In this document: positions 49,767-57,439 of the stretch, one piece after another
Layout: each line of letters begins with the position of its first letter
How positions within the stretch are numbered: position 1 is the stretch's first letter
IMG/VR virus record: IMGVR_UViG_3300033388_006651
Coordinates: 82,770-146,769 of that record
Reading direction: 5' to 3' (one strand)
Length of the DNA stretch: 64,000 nucleotides
Source of the DNA: a virus
Program-made: the position numbers and the translations under genes
Notes under the pieces: model-generated
Told to the model about the DNA's origin: nothing
The model's database searches: none
The model's input: the letters and a program-made list of their open reading frames with translations, nothing else

Positions 49767-51668
49767 ATGACAACACAATACACCCGAGATCTACTGGAGC
49801 GCCTTGGCTATGCCTTCGTCATTAAAGAAGGTGACTGGGTTCGTTGTGCAGTATCTGGACACGGAGAACAGTGGCTAGGGAAAGGGCTCGATGAGGACAC
49901 CGCTTTCCAGGATGCCTGCAACCAAATGTTCCCGTCTCGAGCGGCCCGATTGCTCATGCAGGAAGAACTAGAAGCGGCCGAGATGCGGGGCAAATTCATC
50001 GCTCAGGTTGAGGCCAAGGTCGAAGCCGAGATTGAAGCAGCCGAGCCCGAACCGGAGCCCGAGCCCGTTGTCGAAAAAATCATACCGGAGCCCGTTGTCG
50101 TCGAGCCCAAGCCCGTCGTCATCGAGCCCAAACCCGAGCCTCCAGCCAGAGTCTATATCTCTCCCGAGGAGCCCGAGGAAGAGGAGCCGGCGTACACCAA
50201 AGAGGAGGCGCTTGAGCTCATCCAGACCTTGCAAGACGAGATGGACGACAACTACGACGAGGTGGCCATCATGTCGTCGCAGTACCAGAGACTCCATCTA
50301 TCGTCGTGGATCTTCCGGGGTCGAGCAGTGCAGGAGAACTTCCCTCGTGATCAGGATATCGAGGAGGCCGTCCATCGAGTGGCTCGGCGCCTCACCGATT
50401 GGTGCAAGCTCTTCTGGCCTGGTTCCATCCGGGCTCTCCAGGTCTACACGCAACCCACCCAATCTCTCGATGGCTTGATGTGCTACACAGAGCGACCCCA
50501 GACCTGGGGCGATGCTGCGGAGATGGTCGAGAGGCACATAGAAGAGCTGCTCCAAGGCTCAACCCGTGACGACTACGGGTGGGCTGACCGAAGACACCTT
50601 AGCCCAGAACCTCCGAACCCGGCTGCCCTTTTGGCGGAGGTCCACAAAAAGATCGTCCCCGTGCTCGGTGTTCTGGGAGGTCCTTTGGACGACAAGCGCA
50701 ACGGCATCTCTGGGCCCACCATCGAGTCCTACGCAGAGGATTTTGTGATGGCGGCCCATCTCCTGCGGTGGTGTCGGAAAACCACAGACCCGGTGCAGTG
50801 GGGCATCACCATGGGGGCCATGCGTTGGGCCTCACGCCAGTCTCGTACCGGCCTCGACACGTTCAAGAAGCTGTTGGAGGACGATTACTCTCCCGCGGAT
50901 AGCTGGGCACTGCTACTGGGTCGTGACCCAGAGATCAACCGCCAGAATAACCTGCGCAAGAAAGTGATGTCCAAGATGCCCACGAAAGAGATGCTCCAGG
51001 AGGATCTCCTGGTGTGGTTGGGGGACGCGTTCGAGGTTTTCGCCAACCCGCAAATCGCCAAGCTCGGGGCAGCAGTCAGTGCGGAGATCATGGACCTCAC
51101 CAACGCCGACTTCGCCGACGGCAAACGCAAAGCACGGTCCCGTCTACGCAAGCTCCAATCGATTTTCCGTGGCCGTAGCATTGACCTCGACAAAGTGGAC
51201 CTGCCTACCGAGGCCGAACTCAAAGGGGGGGAGGATCTCACGGCCGACGAGGATCCGCCGAAGAAGATTGTCGATCCTTCTCAGGCGATCCTCCAGAGGG
51301 TTCAGAAGATCACCGAGGGCAAGAGCATCCTGTTCGTGACGAACCGACCGGAGCAAAAATTGCACAGGGATCTCGAACGCGATCTCAAGGCCAAGGTCCA
51401 TTACAAGGTGGGCGATACGGCGCGCACGATGAAGCCCATCGTCAAGGGCGTCAGTGCAGATCGCTACGACATGGTGTTGATGGCTACGGGTTTCAACAAC
51501 CACAGCGCAGACGCTGCGTTGTGTCGTGCAACGAAGGTCGAAGGGCTCCCATATATCCGAGTGCAAAAGGGTCGTCTCGCATCCACAATTCGTGCCATCG
51601 GTCGAGCGTTCAACGTGTCCGGCCAAGGTAAGGACGCTGACGAAGCGACTGTTGCGCACGCGGGGTGA
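49767..51668 (+). CDS. DUF2325-like C-terminal domain protein (633 aa)
   Basis: Residues 1-60 are a small beta-alpha domain (FVIKEGDWVRCAVSGHGEQW). Residues 65-150 are a Glu/Pro/Val low-complexity linker (EPEPEPVVEKIIPEPVVVEP). A central helical region (180-500) has many Trp/Arg residues. The last 115 residues (SILFVTNRPEQKLHRDLERD, YDMVLMATGFNNHSADAALC, LPYIRVQKGRLASTIRAIGR) follow the DUF2325 pattern, a Rossmann-like domain of unknown role. It lies 10 bases behind the helix-turn-helix repeat gene, so the two are co-expressed. Confidence 0.65.
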   Translation: MTTQYTRDLLERLGYAFVIKEGDWVRCAVSGHGEQWLGKGLDEDTAFQDACNQMFPSRAARLLMQEELEAAEMRGKFIAQVEAKVEAEIEAAEPEPEPEPVVEKIIPEPVVVEPKPVVIEPKPEPPARVYISPEEPEEEEPAYTKEEALELIQTLQDEMDDNYDEVAIMSSQYQRLHLSSWIFRGRAVQENFPRDQDIEEAVHRVARRLTDWCKLFWPGSIRALQVYTQPTQSLDGLMCYTERPQTWGDAAEMVERHIEELLQGSTRDDYGWADRRHLSPEPPNPAALLAEVHKKIVPVLGVLGGPLDDKRNGISGPTIESYAEDFVMAAHLLRWCRKTTDPVQWGITMGAMRWASRQSRTGLDTFKKLLEDDYSPADSWALLLGRDPEINRQNNLRKKVMSKMPTKEMLQEDLLVWLGDAFEVFANPQIAKLGAAVSAEIMDLTNADFADGKRKARSRLRKLQSIFRGRSIDLDKVDLPTEAELKGGEDLTADEDPPKKIVDPSQAILQRVQKITEGKSILFVTNRPEQKLHRDLERDLKAKVHYKVGDTARTMKPIVKGVSADRYDMVLMATGFNNHSADAALCRATKVEGLPYIRVQKGRLASTIRAIGRAFNVSGQGKDADEATVAHAG

Positions 51669-51993
51669 ACCTTAAAAGCGGAACTCGGTAGGATCTCTTT
51701 TCGGGAGATCTCTCAGTGCAATTTCGCCGAATTCCGGGGCAACCTCACGAAGATCGCAGGGTAACAGGCTTCAAACAGAGCCTGGGATGCGTAGAAGGAG
51801 GGAGAGCCCGAGGCGGCTTCGTTATTCAGCGAATGAGTTTCCTTTCTGTGCCCCACGTAGTTGGAGAGATGACAAACGGAATTTACACCGGGGAGGTGCT
51901 TTGCACTGGCCCTCTTTGGAATGCTGCGCTCACCGGTCGATCGGCTGCGAGGCGCACAGGCATTTCACGAACGTGACCCCAATCAGGAGCCAC
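51669..51993. other. Intergenic region upstream of the transglycosylase gene
   Basis: These 325 bases hold a small hairpin (GATCTC...GAGATC, 51692-51710) and two weak frames (GTG 51716, 86 aa; ATG 51834, 47 aa). Neither has recognisable content. AGGAG before 51994 is the ribosome site of the next gene. Nothing else was seen. Confidence 0.45.
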
Positions 51994-53415
51994 ATGATGA
52001 ACGATAAGAAAAAATGGTTTCCCTTGTTCGTGCTAGCGAACTTGGCGATGGTGATCTTTCTCGGAGCTGCATCGGGCAGCGACCAGTCTCACGCCGCAGG
52101 ACCTCTGCTCGGTGCGACGCCTTCTGCGGAGACCACACTCGACGAAGCAACGAGGATCGAGCCTATCGATCTTCGTATCCCTTCTCGTGACACGGCACCT
52201 GCCGTGCCCGCGCCACCTTCTAACCCCTGGGTGAACTACCCGAACGTCTGCGAGACGTTCAATATCATCCAGAGCACAACACGGGTGAGGGGCAAGAAAA
52301 AGAAGTGGCATTACCCGGTGCGGTACAAGCGTAACCGGTACAAGCGGGCCTACTCAGAACGTAGGCGTACGCGAAAACTCGTGGAGTTCGTTGCGGAAGA
52401 GATGGGGGTGACACGCCCCGAGTTTTTCGCTGCGTTTGCCATGCACGAATCGACATGGAATCCAGAAGCGATTCACATCCTCAATCCTGACCTCCAAGCA
52501 AATCAACGTGCGTGGACACGCCATACCTACACGCGTGCCGAAGAGTTTGAGCTTGAGGAGAAACTCGCCAAAGCCGATGCTCAGAAGCGAGAGTACTGGC
52601 GCATCAAATCCCAATTGGCCGACATCCGGCTCTACAAGGGGAACACGCACTGGCACGATCGTCTGGCCTACGACTACATCATCCCCGAGCACACCATCGC
52701 CCAGCACACCATGAAGGTGGACGGCGAAAAGCAGATCATTCCAGAGCAGATCATTCCAGAGCAGATCATTCCAGAGCAGATCATTCCAGAGCAGATCATG
52801 GTGCAGTCCCAGAATGTTTGGGGTTTCGGCTACGGGCTCTACGGACACTACTCCGTGGGTTACGTGAAAAACTGGGACTCCAAAGCGCCCCCTTGGATCC
52901 TTTGCGCAGAAGAGGGGATCCTTGCCACGATCGTTCAGGTATGGGCGGCTCGAGCTAACACTGCCGAGTGCGATGCCCTGACTGCCAAGAACCCCGAAAA
53001 ATGGGGGACCGACGGCGGTAGCTACCGTGGGGTTCTTCGGCGTCTCGCCAAAGGGCGCTGCAGCAACAAACGTCTGGGCAAAGTCTGGCGTGGACTCATC
53101 CAAGAGCACTCCACCATTCCTTGGGAGGAGCACGCTGAGTTCGGGCTCGAGAAATGGTCCCAGTGGGAGATGAAAAAGAAGCGTGGGAAGTGGGTCTACA
53201 AGCTGGACAAGGATCGCAAAAAGATCCCCACCGACCGTCAGGTCATCCTGGCCCACATGGTCAAGAAAGCTCGTGCGAAAGGGCTGATGCGGCCTGCTCC
53301 GTTGGAGCTTCACCATCCTGAGCGGACGCCTCACATTGTCCCGGGTACACCAGAAGTGCTTGAGCCTGAGCCGACAGCGGTCGGTGGTGCGCCACCGGTT
53401 GTCGCCGCGCCATAA
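51994..53415 (+). CDS. Lytic transglycosylase-like exported protein (473 aa)
   Basis: A signal anchor at residues about 8-26 (WFPLFVLANLAMVIFLGAA) is followed by a Pro-rich stalk and a basic patch (RYKRNRYKRAYSERRRTRK). The SLT-type core is FFAAFAMHESTWNPEAI, with Glu152 as likely catalytic acid; GFGYGLYGHYSVGYV and AARANTAECDAL lie further on. Such enzymes cleave glycan strands. A run of the pentapeptide IIPEQ (52732-52800) is inserted between the two halves of the core. It ends in a Pro/Glu-rich tail. Start ATG 51994 has AGGAG upstream. Confidence 0.78.
   Translation: MMNDKKKWFPLFVLANLAMVIFLGAASGSDQSHAAGPLLGATPSAETTLDEATRIEPIDLRIPSRDTAPAVPAPPSNPWVNYPNVCETFNIIQSTTRVRGKKKKWHYPVRYKRNRYKRAYSERRRTRKLVEFVAEEMGVTRPEFFAAFAMHESTWNPEAIHILNPDLQANQRAWTRHTYTRAEEFELEEKLAKADAQKREYWRIKSQLADIRLYKGNTHWHDRLAYDYIIPEHTIAQHTMKVDGEKQIIPEQIIPEQIIPEQIIPEQIMVQSQNVWGFGYGLYGHYSVGYVKNWDSKAPPWILCAEEGILATIVQVWAARANTAECDALTAKNPEKWGTDGGSYRGVLRRLAKGRCSNKRLGKVWRGLIQEHSTIPWEEHAEFGLEKWSQWEMKKKRGKWVYKLDKDRKKIPTDRQVILAHMVKKARAKGLMRPAPLELHHPERTPHIVPGTPEVLEPEPTAVGGAPPVVAAP
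52732..52800 (+). repeat. 15-bp tandem repeat (IIPEQ codons)
   Basis: Four perfect copies of CAGATCATTCCAGAG plus a partial fifth lie in the transglycosylase gene. The unit is a multiple of three, so copy changes keep the frame and change only linker length. Confidence 0.9.
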
Positions 53416-53434
53416 CCAAGGCTCGGTACAATGA

Positions 53435-53463
53435 GGGGACGGCTCGAAAGGGTCGTCCCCTTT
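53435..53463 (+). terminator. Hairpin between transglycosylase and dTMP kinase genes
   Basis: GGGGACG (53435-53441) pairs with CGTCCCC (53454-53460) and is followed by TTT. It might act as a weak terminator or as a leader structure just before the kinase ATG at 53472. Confidence 0.5.
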
Positions 53464-53471
53464 GAGGTTTC

Positions 53472-54071
53472 ATGTTCACAGCTCGCAACGGACGCCAGTG
53501 TTTCCTCCTCGCCATCGAAGGCCCTGACCGGGTCGGTAAAGCCACGCAGGCTCAGCTTCTCGCAGAGCGGCTCATGCCCCACAAGGCAACCGTCGAAGAG
53601 ATCCCGTACGACGAGGGTGTCACGTACCCGGAGATCTACGCGATGCTCCGTTCAGGAGCGGTGGACAAGCACCCGGTCATCTTCCAGACCTTGCAGGGGA
53701 CGAATCGTCGCTTCTTCCAAAAGAACTTCCTGCCGACCCTGGCTTCGCACTACGACGTGCTGATCCTGGACCGGTGGAACCTTTCGACCCGTGTGTACGG
53801 CAGGGCCAGCGGAGTCTCCGAGGGCGCCACCAACACGATCTTGGAAGGCATCGTCGAGCCCGATGTGACGCTCGTGTTTGACGGCAAACCGTTCCCCAAA
53901 GAGGGCCTCGATGTGTGGGAGGCCAACCTCCCGTTCCAGAAGCGAGTGCGGGAGCTGTACCTGGAGTACTGCGCAAAGTCGCCGGAGCACTTCGTGAAAA
54001 TCGATGCCGAGCGGCCAGTGGAGGTGATTCAGGAAGAGGTCCTGGCCATCGTTCGCAGCCGGTTACGTTAA
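53472..54071 (+). CDS. tmk: Thymidylate (dTMP) kinase (199 aa)
   Basis: The P-loop is unusual but recognisable (IEGPDRVGKATQ, residues 15-26). LILDRWNLSTRVYGRASG carries the DR(W) motif; the C-terminal part follows the thymidylate-kinase fold (FVKIDAERPVEVIQEEVLAI). The enzyme phosphorylates dTMP to dTDP and would support phage DNA synthesis. The P-loop has Arg-Val in place of the usual Gly-Ala/Ser. The gene is complete and of typical length. Confidence 0.92.
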   Translation: MFTARNGRQCFLLAIEGPDRVGKATQAQLLAERLMPHKATVEEIPYDEGVTYPEIYAMLRSGAVDKHPVIFQTLQGTNRRFFQKNFLPTLASHYDVLILDRWNLSTRVYGRASGVSEGATNTILEGIVEPDVTLVFDGKPFPKEGLDVWEANLPFQKRVRELYLEYCAKSPEHFVKIDAERPVEVIQEEVLAIVRSRLR

Positions 54072-54090
54072 TTTCTCTATGGGTCTGCCC
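54070..54090 (+). promoter_or_regulatory. Class II upstream motif of the amidase gene
   Basis: AATTTCTCTATGGGTCTGCC overlaps the last bases of the kinase stop region and lies 14 bases before the ATG at 54104. It is very similar to 41321. Confidence 0.48.
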
Positions 54091-54103
54091 ATGCAGAGGC
54101 CCC

Positions 54104-55420
54104 ATGCAGAAACTCATCGAGCTGTTCCTGAACATTCTCAAGTCCATCTTCGGACGTGGGGGAGGTTCTTCCAAAGCCGTAGAGGCCCCCAAGACATGGG
54201 AGAACGGCAAGAAGGACGCTGAGGTCAAGAAGACCCAGAAGAAGCTGCTCCAGCTCGGCCACGAGTTCTCAGGGGGCAGTGACGGTGAGCTTGGGGACCA
54301 CACTCGGACGGGTATCGAGGATTTCAAGAACGAGCACGACATCGAAGAGGAGGGGATCGGTGAGAAGACCCTGGCCAAGCTCGAAGAGGAGCATGTCAAA
54401 CTCGCGATCCCAGCGGACCTGGAAATCGAAGTCGGTGACGACAACGACGACTTCGACGGTACGAAGGTCACCGACTACCAGAAGAAGCTCATCGCCCTCG
54501 GCCACGACATGCCTCGGTTCGGGGCCGACGGTTCTTTCGGTGACGAGTCTCTGGTCTCCACCAAGGAGTTCCAGAACGAGAACGCAGACAAGATCGCAGA
54601 CGAAGATGCTTTCGACGCTCAGGGTGTGGGTCCCAAGACCTATGCCACGGTCATGGCCGCAGAGATTCCCAAGCCTTCCAACAAGCCAGCCGTCTCGGCG
54701 CCTCCGACAAGGGGTCTTACCGGCAAGCCTCCCGCCGGGATGATCGTCACGAAGGATGACCATCCGCTCAAGAAGGGTCGCGGCACTCGGAAGCTCAAAG
54801 ACATCGAAGGCGTGACGCTGCATCAGACCGCCTGTGTCCTCGGCGAGAAGGAGCACCGTTGGTACAACGTCGCCTGCCACATTGCGATCACGCGTGAAGG
54901 CAAGATCATCTACAACAACGACTTCATCAAGAAGATCTGGCACGGCAACGGGTTCAACACCAAGACCATCGGCATCGAGATCGACGGTCACTTCGCCGGG
55001 CTCGAGGAGCAGAACGACGCCGGTGAGTGGGTCCCCGACATGAGGTCCTATTGGCGCCCGAAGAACTCGAAGCGCACACCGGTGTCCGTCACGGACGCCC
55101 AGATCGAAGCCTGCAAGGAAGCCATCCGTTGGGTGAAGCGTGTGGTCGATGCGGCTGGTGGTGACTTCAAGTACATCCTGGCCCACCGCCAATCGAGCCC
55201 GTCCCGCGTCAGCGACCCGGGCCAAAAGACGTGGCGTCTCATCGCCATGCCGCTCATGGAGGAGCTGGGCATGGAGGACGGTGGGGACGACTACTACGTC
55301 CTGGACAGCAAGAAACGCGCTGGAAAGCCCATTCCAGAGGCGTGGGATCCACAGCGCCATGCTGGTGTTTCGTACAGGGCCAAGACCTCGACTAAGGGTC
55401 GCAAATCCTACGGCCCATAA
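54104..55420 (+). CDS. N-acetylmuramoyl-L-alanine amidase with two peptidoglycan-binding domains (438 aa)
   Basis: An N-terminal hydrophobic segment (KLIELFLNILKSIFG) is followed by two PG_binding_1-like repeats: VKKTQKKLLQLGHEFSGGSD and TDYQKKLIALGHDMPRFGAD, each with a 'DG..G' turn. The amidase_2 domain has VTLHQTAC (zinc His240), IWHGNG (His280), GIEIDGHF and LAHRQSSPSR (His361). It cleaves the MurNAc-L-Ala bond. Probably the main endolysin or a virion lysin; it follows a class II motif. Confidence 0.92.
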   Translation: MQKLIELFLNILKSIFGRGGGSSKAVEAPKTWENGKKDAEVKKTQKKLLQLGHEFSGGSDGELGDHTRTGIEDFKNEHDIEEEGIGEKTLAKLEEEHVKLAIPADLEIEVGDDNDDFDGTKVTDYQKKLIALGHDMPRFGADGSFGDESLVSTKEFQNENADKIADEDAFDAQGVGPKTYATVMAAEIPKPSNKPAVSAPPTRGLTGKPPAGMIVTKDDHPLKKGRGTRKLKDIEGVTLHQTACVLGEKEHRWYNVACHIAITREGKIIYNNDFIKKIWHGNGFNTKTIGIEIDGHFAGLEEQNDAGEWVPDMRSYWRPKNSKRTPVSVTDAQIEACKEAIRWVKRVVDAAGGDFKYILAHRQSSPSRVSDPGQKTWRLIAMPLMEELGMEDGGDDYYVLDSKKRAGKPIPEAWDPQRHAGVSYRAKTSTKGRKSYGP

Positions 55421-55437
55421 CAGGTATCGTGCCGGCC

Positions 55438-55710
55438 ATGACTGCCAAGCGAACCCCTGAGAACAACTGGAACCAGACAGAGAAGCAGATCGAGACGTTG
55501 ATCCACCACTACGTCGATCTTCAAAAACCGGTCCAGCGAGCGGCATTCAACGCCGACATGAGCCCCACTTTGGGTGGCATCATCCTCAAGCACAAGGGTC
55601 TCACCCGGTCCCCTTTCGACCGCAAAGTGCACCCTTGGAAAAAAGAAATCGGGGCTGCGATTTCGAAACGAGATGCGAAACAAGGTGAGGTTGTGGAGCC
55701 CATTCGTTAA
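55438..55710 (+). CDS. Small basic protein (90 aa)
   Basis: A helical N-terminus (WNQTEKQIETLIHHYVDLQK), then a region ending in basic residues (SPFDRKVHPWKKEIGAAISK). Gly-rich turn in the middle. It might be a helix-turn-helix-like DNA-binding protein. No family is recognised. Confidence 0.62.
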   Translation: MTAKRTPENNWNQTEKQIETLIHHYVDLQKPVQRAAFNADMSPTLGGIILKHKGLTRSPFDRKVHPWKKEIGAAISKRDAKQGEVVEPIR

Positions 55711-55713
55711 TCG

Positions 55714-55737
55714 TGAAAAGATATCGGAGTTGACGCG
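55714..55737 (+). promoter_or_regulatory. Weak class I-like motif
   Basis: TGAAAA, TC at positions 11-12 and CGCG at positions 21-24 fit the class I spacing but not all bases. It ends 11 bases before the ATG at 55749, in line with the strong copies. Confidence 0.33.
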
Positions 55738-55748
55738 TAGAATCCCCG

Positions 55749-56198
55749 ATGGATTTTGTCGTTGTCGAGAGTCCTTTCGCTACGAGCACTATCTTTCTGC
55801 CAGAGGGGACCGATCACATCCTTACGGCAGAAGGGGGTTTCGTCATTACGCAGCACTGGAACGTGCAGTACGCCAGGGCCTGCCTCCACGATTGCCTTGT
55901 GCGCCACCAGGAGGCTCCCTACGCCTCGCACCTGCTCTACACCCAGGAAGGCATCCTGAACGACAACGTGCCCGCTGAGAGGGACCTGGGCATCCGAGCG
56001 GGGCTCGAGATCGGGAGGGCCGCCAAACGCCGCATCTTCTACGTGGACCGGGGCTTCTCCAGGGGGATGGACTGGGGGCTCAACTTCGCGCTGGAGATCG
56101 GGCAGCCTTGTGAAGGACGCCGTTTGGGCGGTTCGTGGGACCTCGGCTGGGAGCCAGATTTCGATCTGGACGCCATGACGCGAATCTTGCGCGGCTGA
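55749..56198 (+). CDS. DUF7768-like protein (149 aa)
   Basis: The pattern FVVVESPFAT, NVQYARACLHDCLVRHQEAP, ASHLLYTQEGILND, ERDLGIRAGLEIG and YVDRGFSRGMDWGL matches the DUF7768 family, frequent in phages and related in fold to nucleoside 2-deoxyribosyltransferases. It might act on nucleotides, but the reaction is not established. A class I-like motif lies upstream. Confidence 0.85.
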   Translation: MDFVVVESPFATSTIFLPEGTDHILTAEGGFVITQHWNVQYARACLHDCLVRHQEAPYASHLLYTQEGILNDNVPAERDLGIRAGLEIGRAAKRRIFYVDRGFSRGMDWGLNFALEIGQPCEGRRLGGSWDLGWEPDFDLDAMTRILRG

Positions 56199-56203
56199 CG
56201 CCC

Positions 56204-56215
56204 GGTTATGGGTCT
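56204..56215 (+). promoter_or_regulatory. Class II-like motif
   Basis: GGTTATGGGTCT lies about 20 bases before the ATG at 56235. An adjacent hairpin (GGGTCTATCGAGACCC) overlaps it. Confidence 0.35.
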
Positions 56216-56234
56216 ATCGAGACCCTTCAAGTAG

Positions 56235-56855
56235 ATGGGCGTGCCAATCGTCAAAACCGCTGTGGTGTTCAGGCCAAAGCGGAACTGGAAGCCCAAGCGC
56301 CGGGATCGCAACATCACGCGCCGGAAGAAGCGCAAGGGCTGGTGGCGTCGCAACAAGCACCGGATCAAGTTACGTCGAAATAAGCGTCAGCGGATGCTCA
56401 AGCACAACTCCATGTTCAAGGCGTGGAGGAAGAAGCGGACGAAGGAGAAGAGCAAGCGTCGTATGCGATTCGGCGCCGATGGCAGCCCCGACTTCCCGCA
56501 GAGCTGGTTCGTGTTCCGCGAAGACGTGGAAGAGGGCAAGCAGCTCGACCTCGACATGGGTTACATCGTCGATTACGACCCCGATGCCGAGGACCTGCTG
56601 ATCTTCGACGTGGATGAGAACAAGGAGAAGACCGTTGATCTCGACGAGTTCCTCACCCACAGTGAATTCCTCGAGGAGGCCGACCTCGACAACTTCGAGC
56701 TCATCATGGACCAGTACTACGGTGGTCCCGAAGACGACCTGGACATTGTGCCGGACGAAGACCAAGCGCCTCGCACGGAGTTCGAGGTGGACATGTCCGA
56801 GTTCAGTCAGAAGATCGCGAACACCTGGCTTCGCCAGATGGTGCGGAAGGGATAG
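56235..56855 (+). CDS. Protein with basic head and acidic tail (206 aa)
   Basis: The first 75 residues are strongly basic (KRNWKPKRRDRNITRRKKRK), typical of an RNA- or DNA-binding tail. The rest is acidic (LDLDMGYIVDYDPDAEDLLI, DEFLTHSEFLEEADLDNFEL). This charge split could reflect a nucleic-acid chaperone or a head-packaging protein. There is no family match. Confidence 0.66.
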   Translation: MGVPIVKTAVVFRPKRNWKPKRRDRNITRRKKRKGWWRRNKHRIKLRRNKRQRMLKHNSMFKAWRKKRTKEKSKRRMRFGADGSPDFPQSWFVFREDVEEGKQLDLDMGYIVDYDPDAEDLLIFDVDENKEKTVDLDEFLTHSEFLEEADLDNFELIMDQYYGGPEDDLDIVPDEDQAPRTEFEVDMSEFSQKIANTWLRQMVRKG

Positions 56856-56861
56856 CTCAAG

Positions 56862-57164
56862 ATGACTGGCCTCTCTACCGCTGCTGACAACGTCGCTCGG
56901 ACCACGCTCTGCCTGGGCAGTGCGGAGCAAAATACCGTCTTCAACCGGCAGTTCACCACCTACTCGGGAGCGCCAACGACTCCGGTGCTCAAGCAAACGA
57001 TCTCTTGTGACGAGCCGACGCCCTTCGATGTTTCGGTGGTGTTCGGAGACGACAACGTTTTCGTCACGGTCGAGTACAACAACCTCGAGTTTGGGTTCAC
57101 CGGTACCAATATTAATGGGTTACGGTGTGAGAATCACGCTCGACAGTGCCCCTTTTTCGTCTGA
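56862..57164 (+). CDS. Small beta-rich protein (100 aa)
   Basis: The sequence is beta-rich and polar (DVSVVFGDDNVFVTVEYNNL), ending with Cys and aromatic residues. The function is unknown. It lies six bases after the previous gene. Confidence 0.62.
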   Translation: MTGLSTAADNVARTTLCLGSAEQNTVFNRQFTTYSGAPTTPVLKQTISCDEPTPFDVSVVFGDDNVFVTVEYNNLEFGFTGTNINGLRCENHARQCPFFV

Positions 57165-57169
57165 CCGCC

Positions 57170-57439
57170 ATGCCAACTCCAGACCCAAAGAAAGTAGCCA
57201 AGCAGTTCCTCGCTCAACGCGGGGACTCCTGGAAGGACCTGTACCTGGCGCCTTACCCTCGCGGGCTTACTCGGCATCTTCCGAGCGAACTCGACGTAGT
57301 GTGGTGGCGTGCCGGTGAACTCCACGAAGGCGATCTCCATGACTTCATCGCGGCTGACGATGACGAAACCATCAACGACGATGCGGCCTACAAGGTTGAC
57401 AACAAACGCGTGCGTGCGGACAAGGTGTATCTCCGATGA
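57170..57439 (+). CDS. Small protein of unknown function (89 aa)
   Basis: The start is the ATG at 57170, shortly after the previous stop. It contains PRGLTRHLPSELDVVWWRAG and an acidic end. It overlaps the next gene by ATGA, which supports the frame. The function is unknown. Confidence 0.62.
   Translation: MPTPDPKKVAKQFLAQRGDSWKDLYLAPYPRGLTRHLPSELDVVWWRAGELHEGDLHDFIAADDDETINDDAAYKVDNKRVRADKVYLR

Noticed and set aside
51716-51976. GTG-initiated 86-codon frame upstream of the transglycosylase
   Set aside because: Arg/Gly-rich with no convincing ribosome site or domain; treated as noncoding.
52732-52800. Tandem repeat considered as CRISPR array
   Set aside because: There are no spacers; repeats abut directly and encode IIPEQ in frame.
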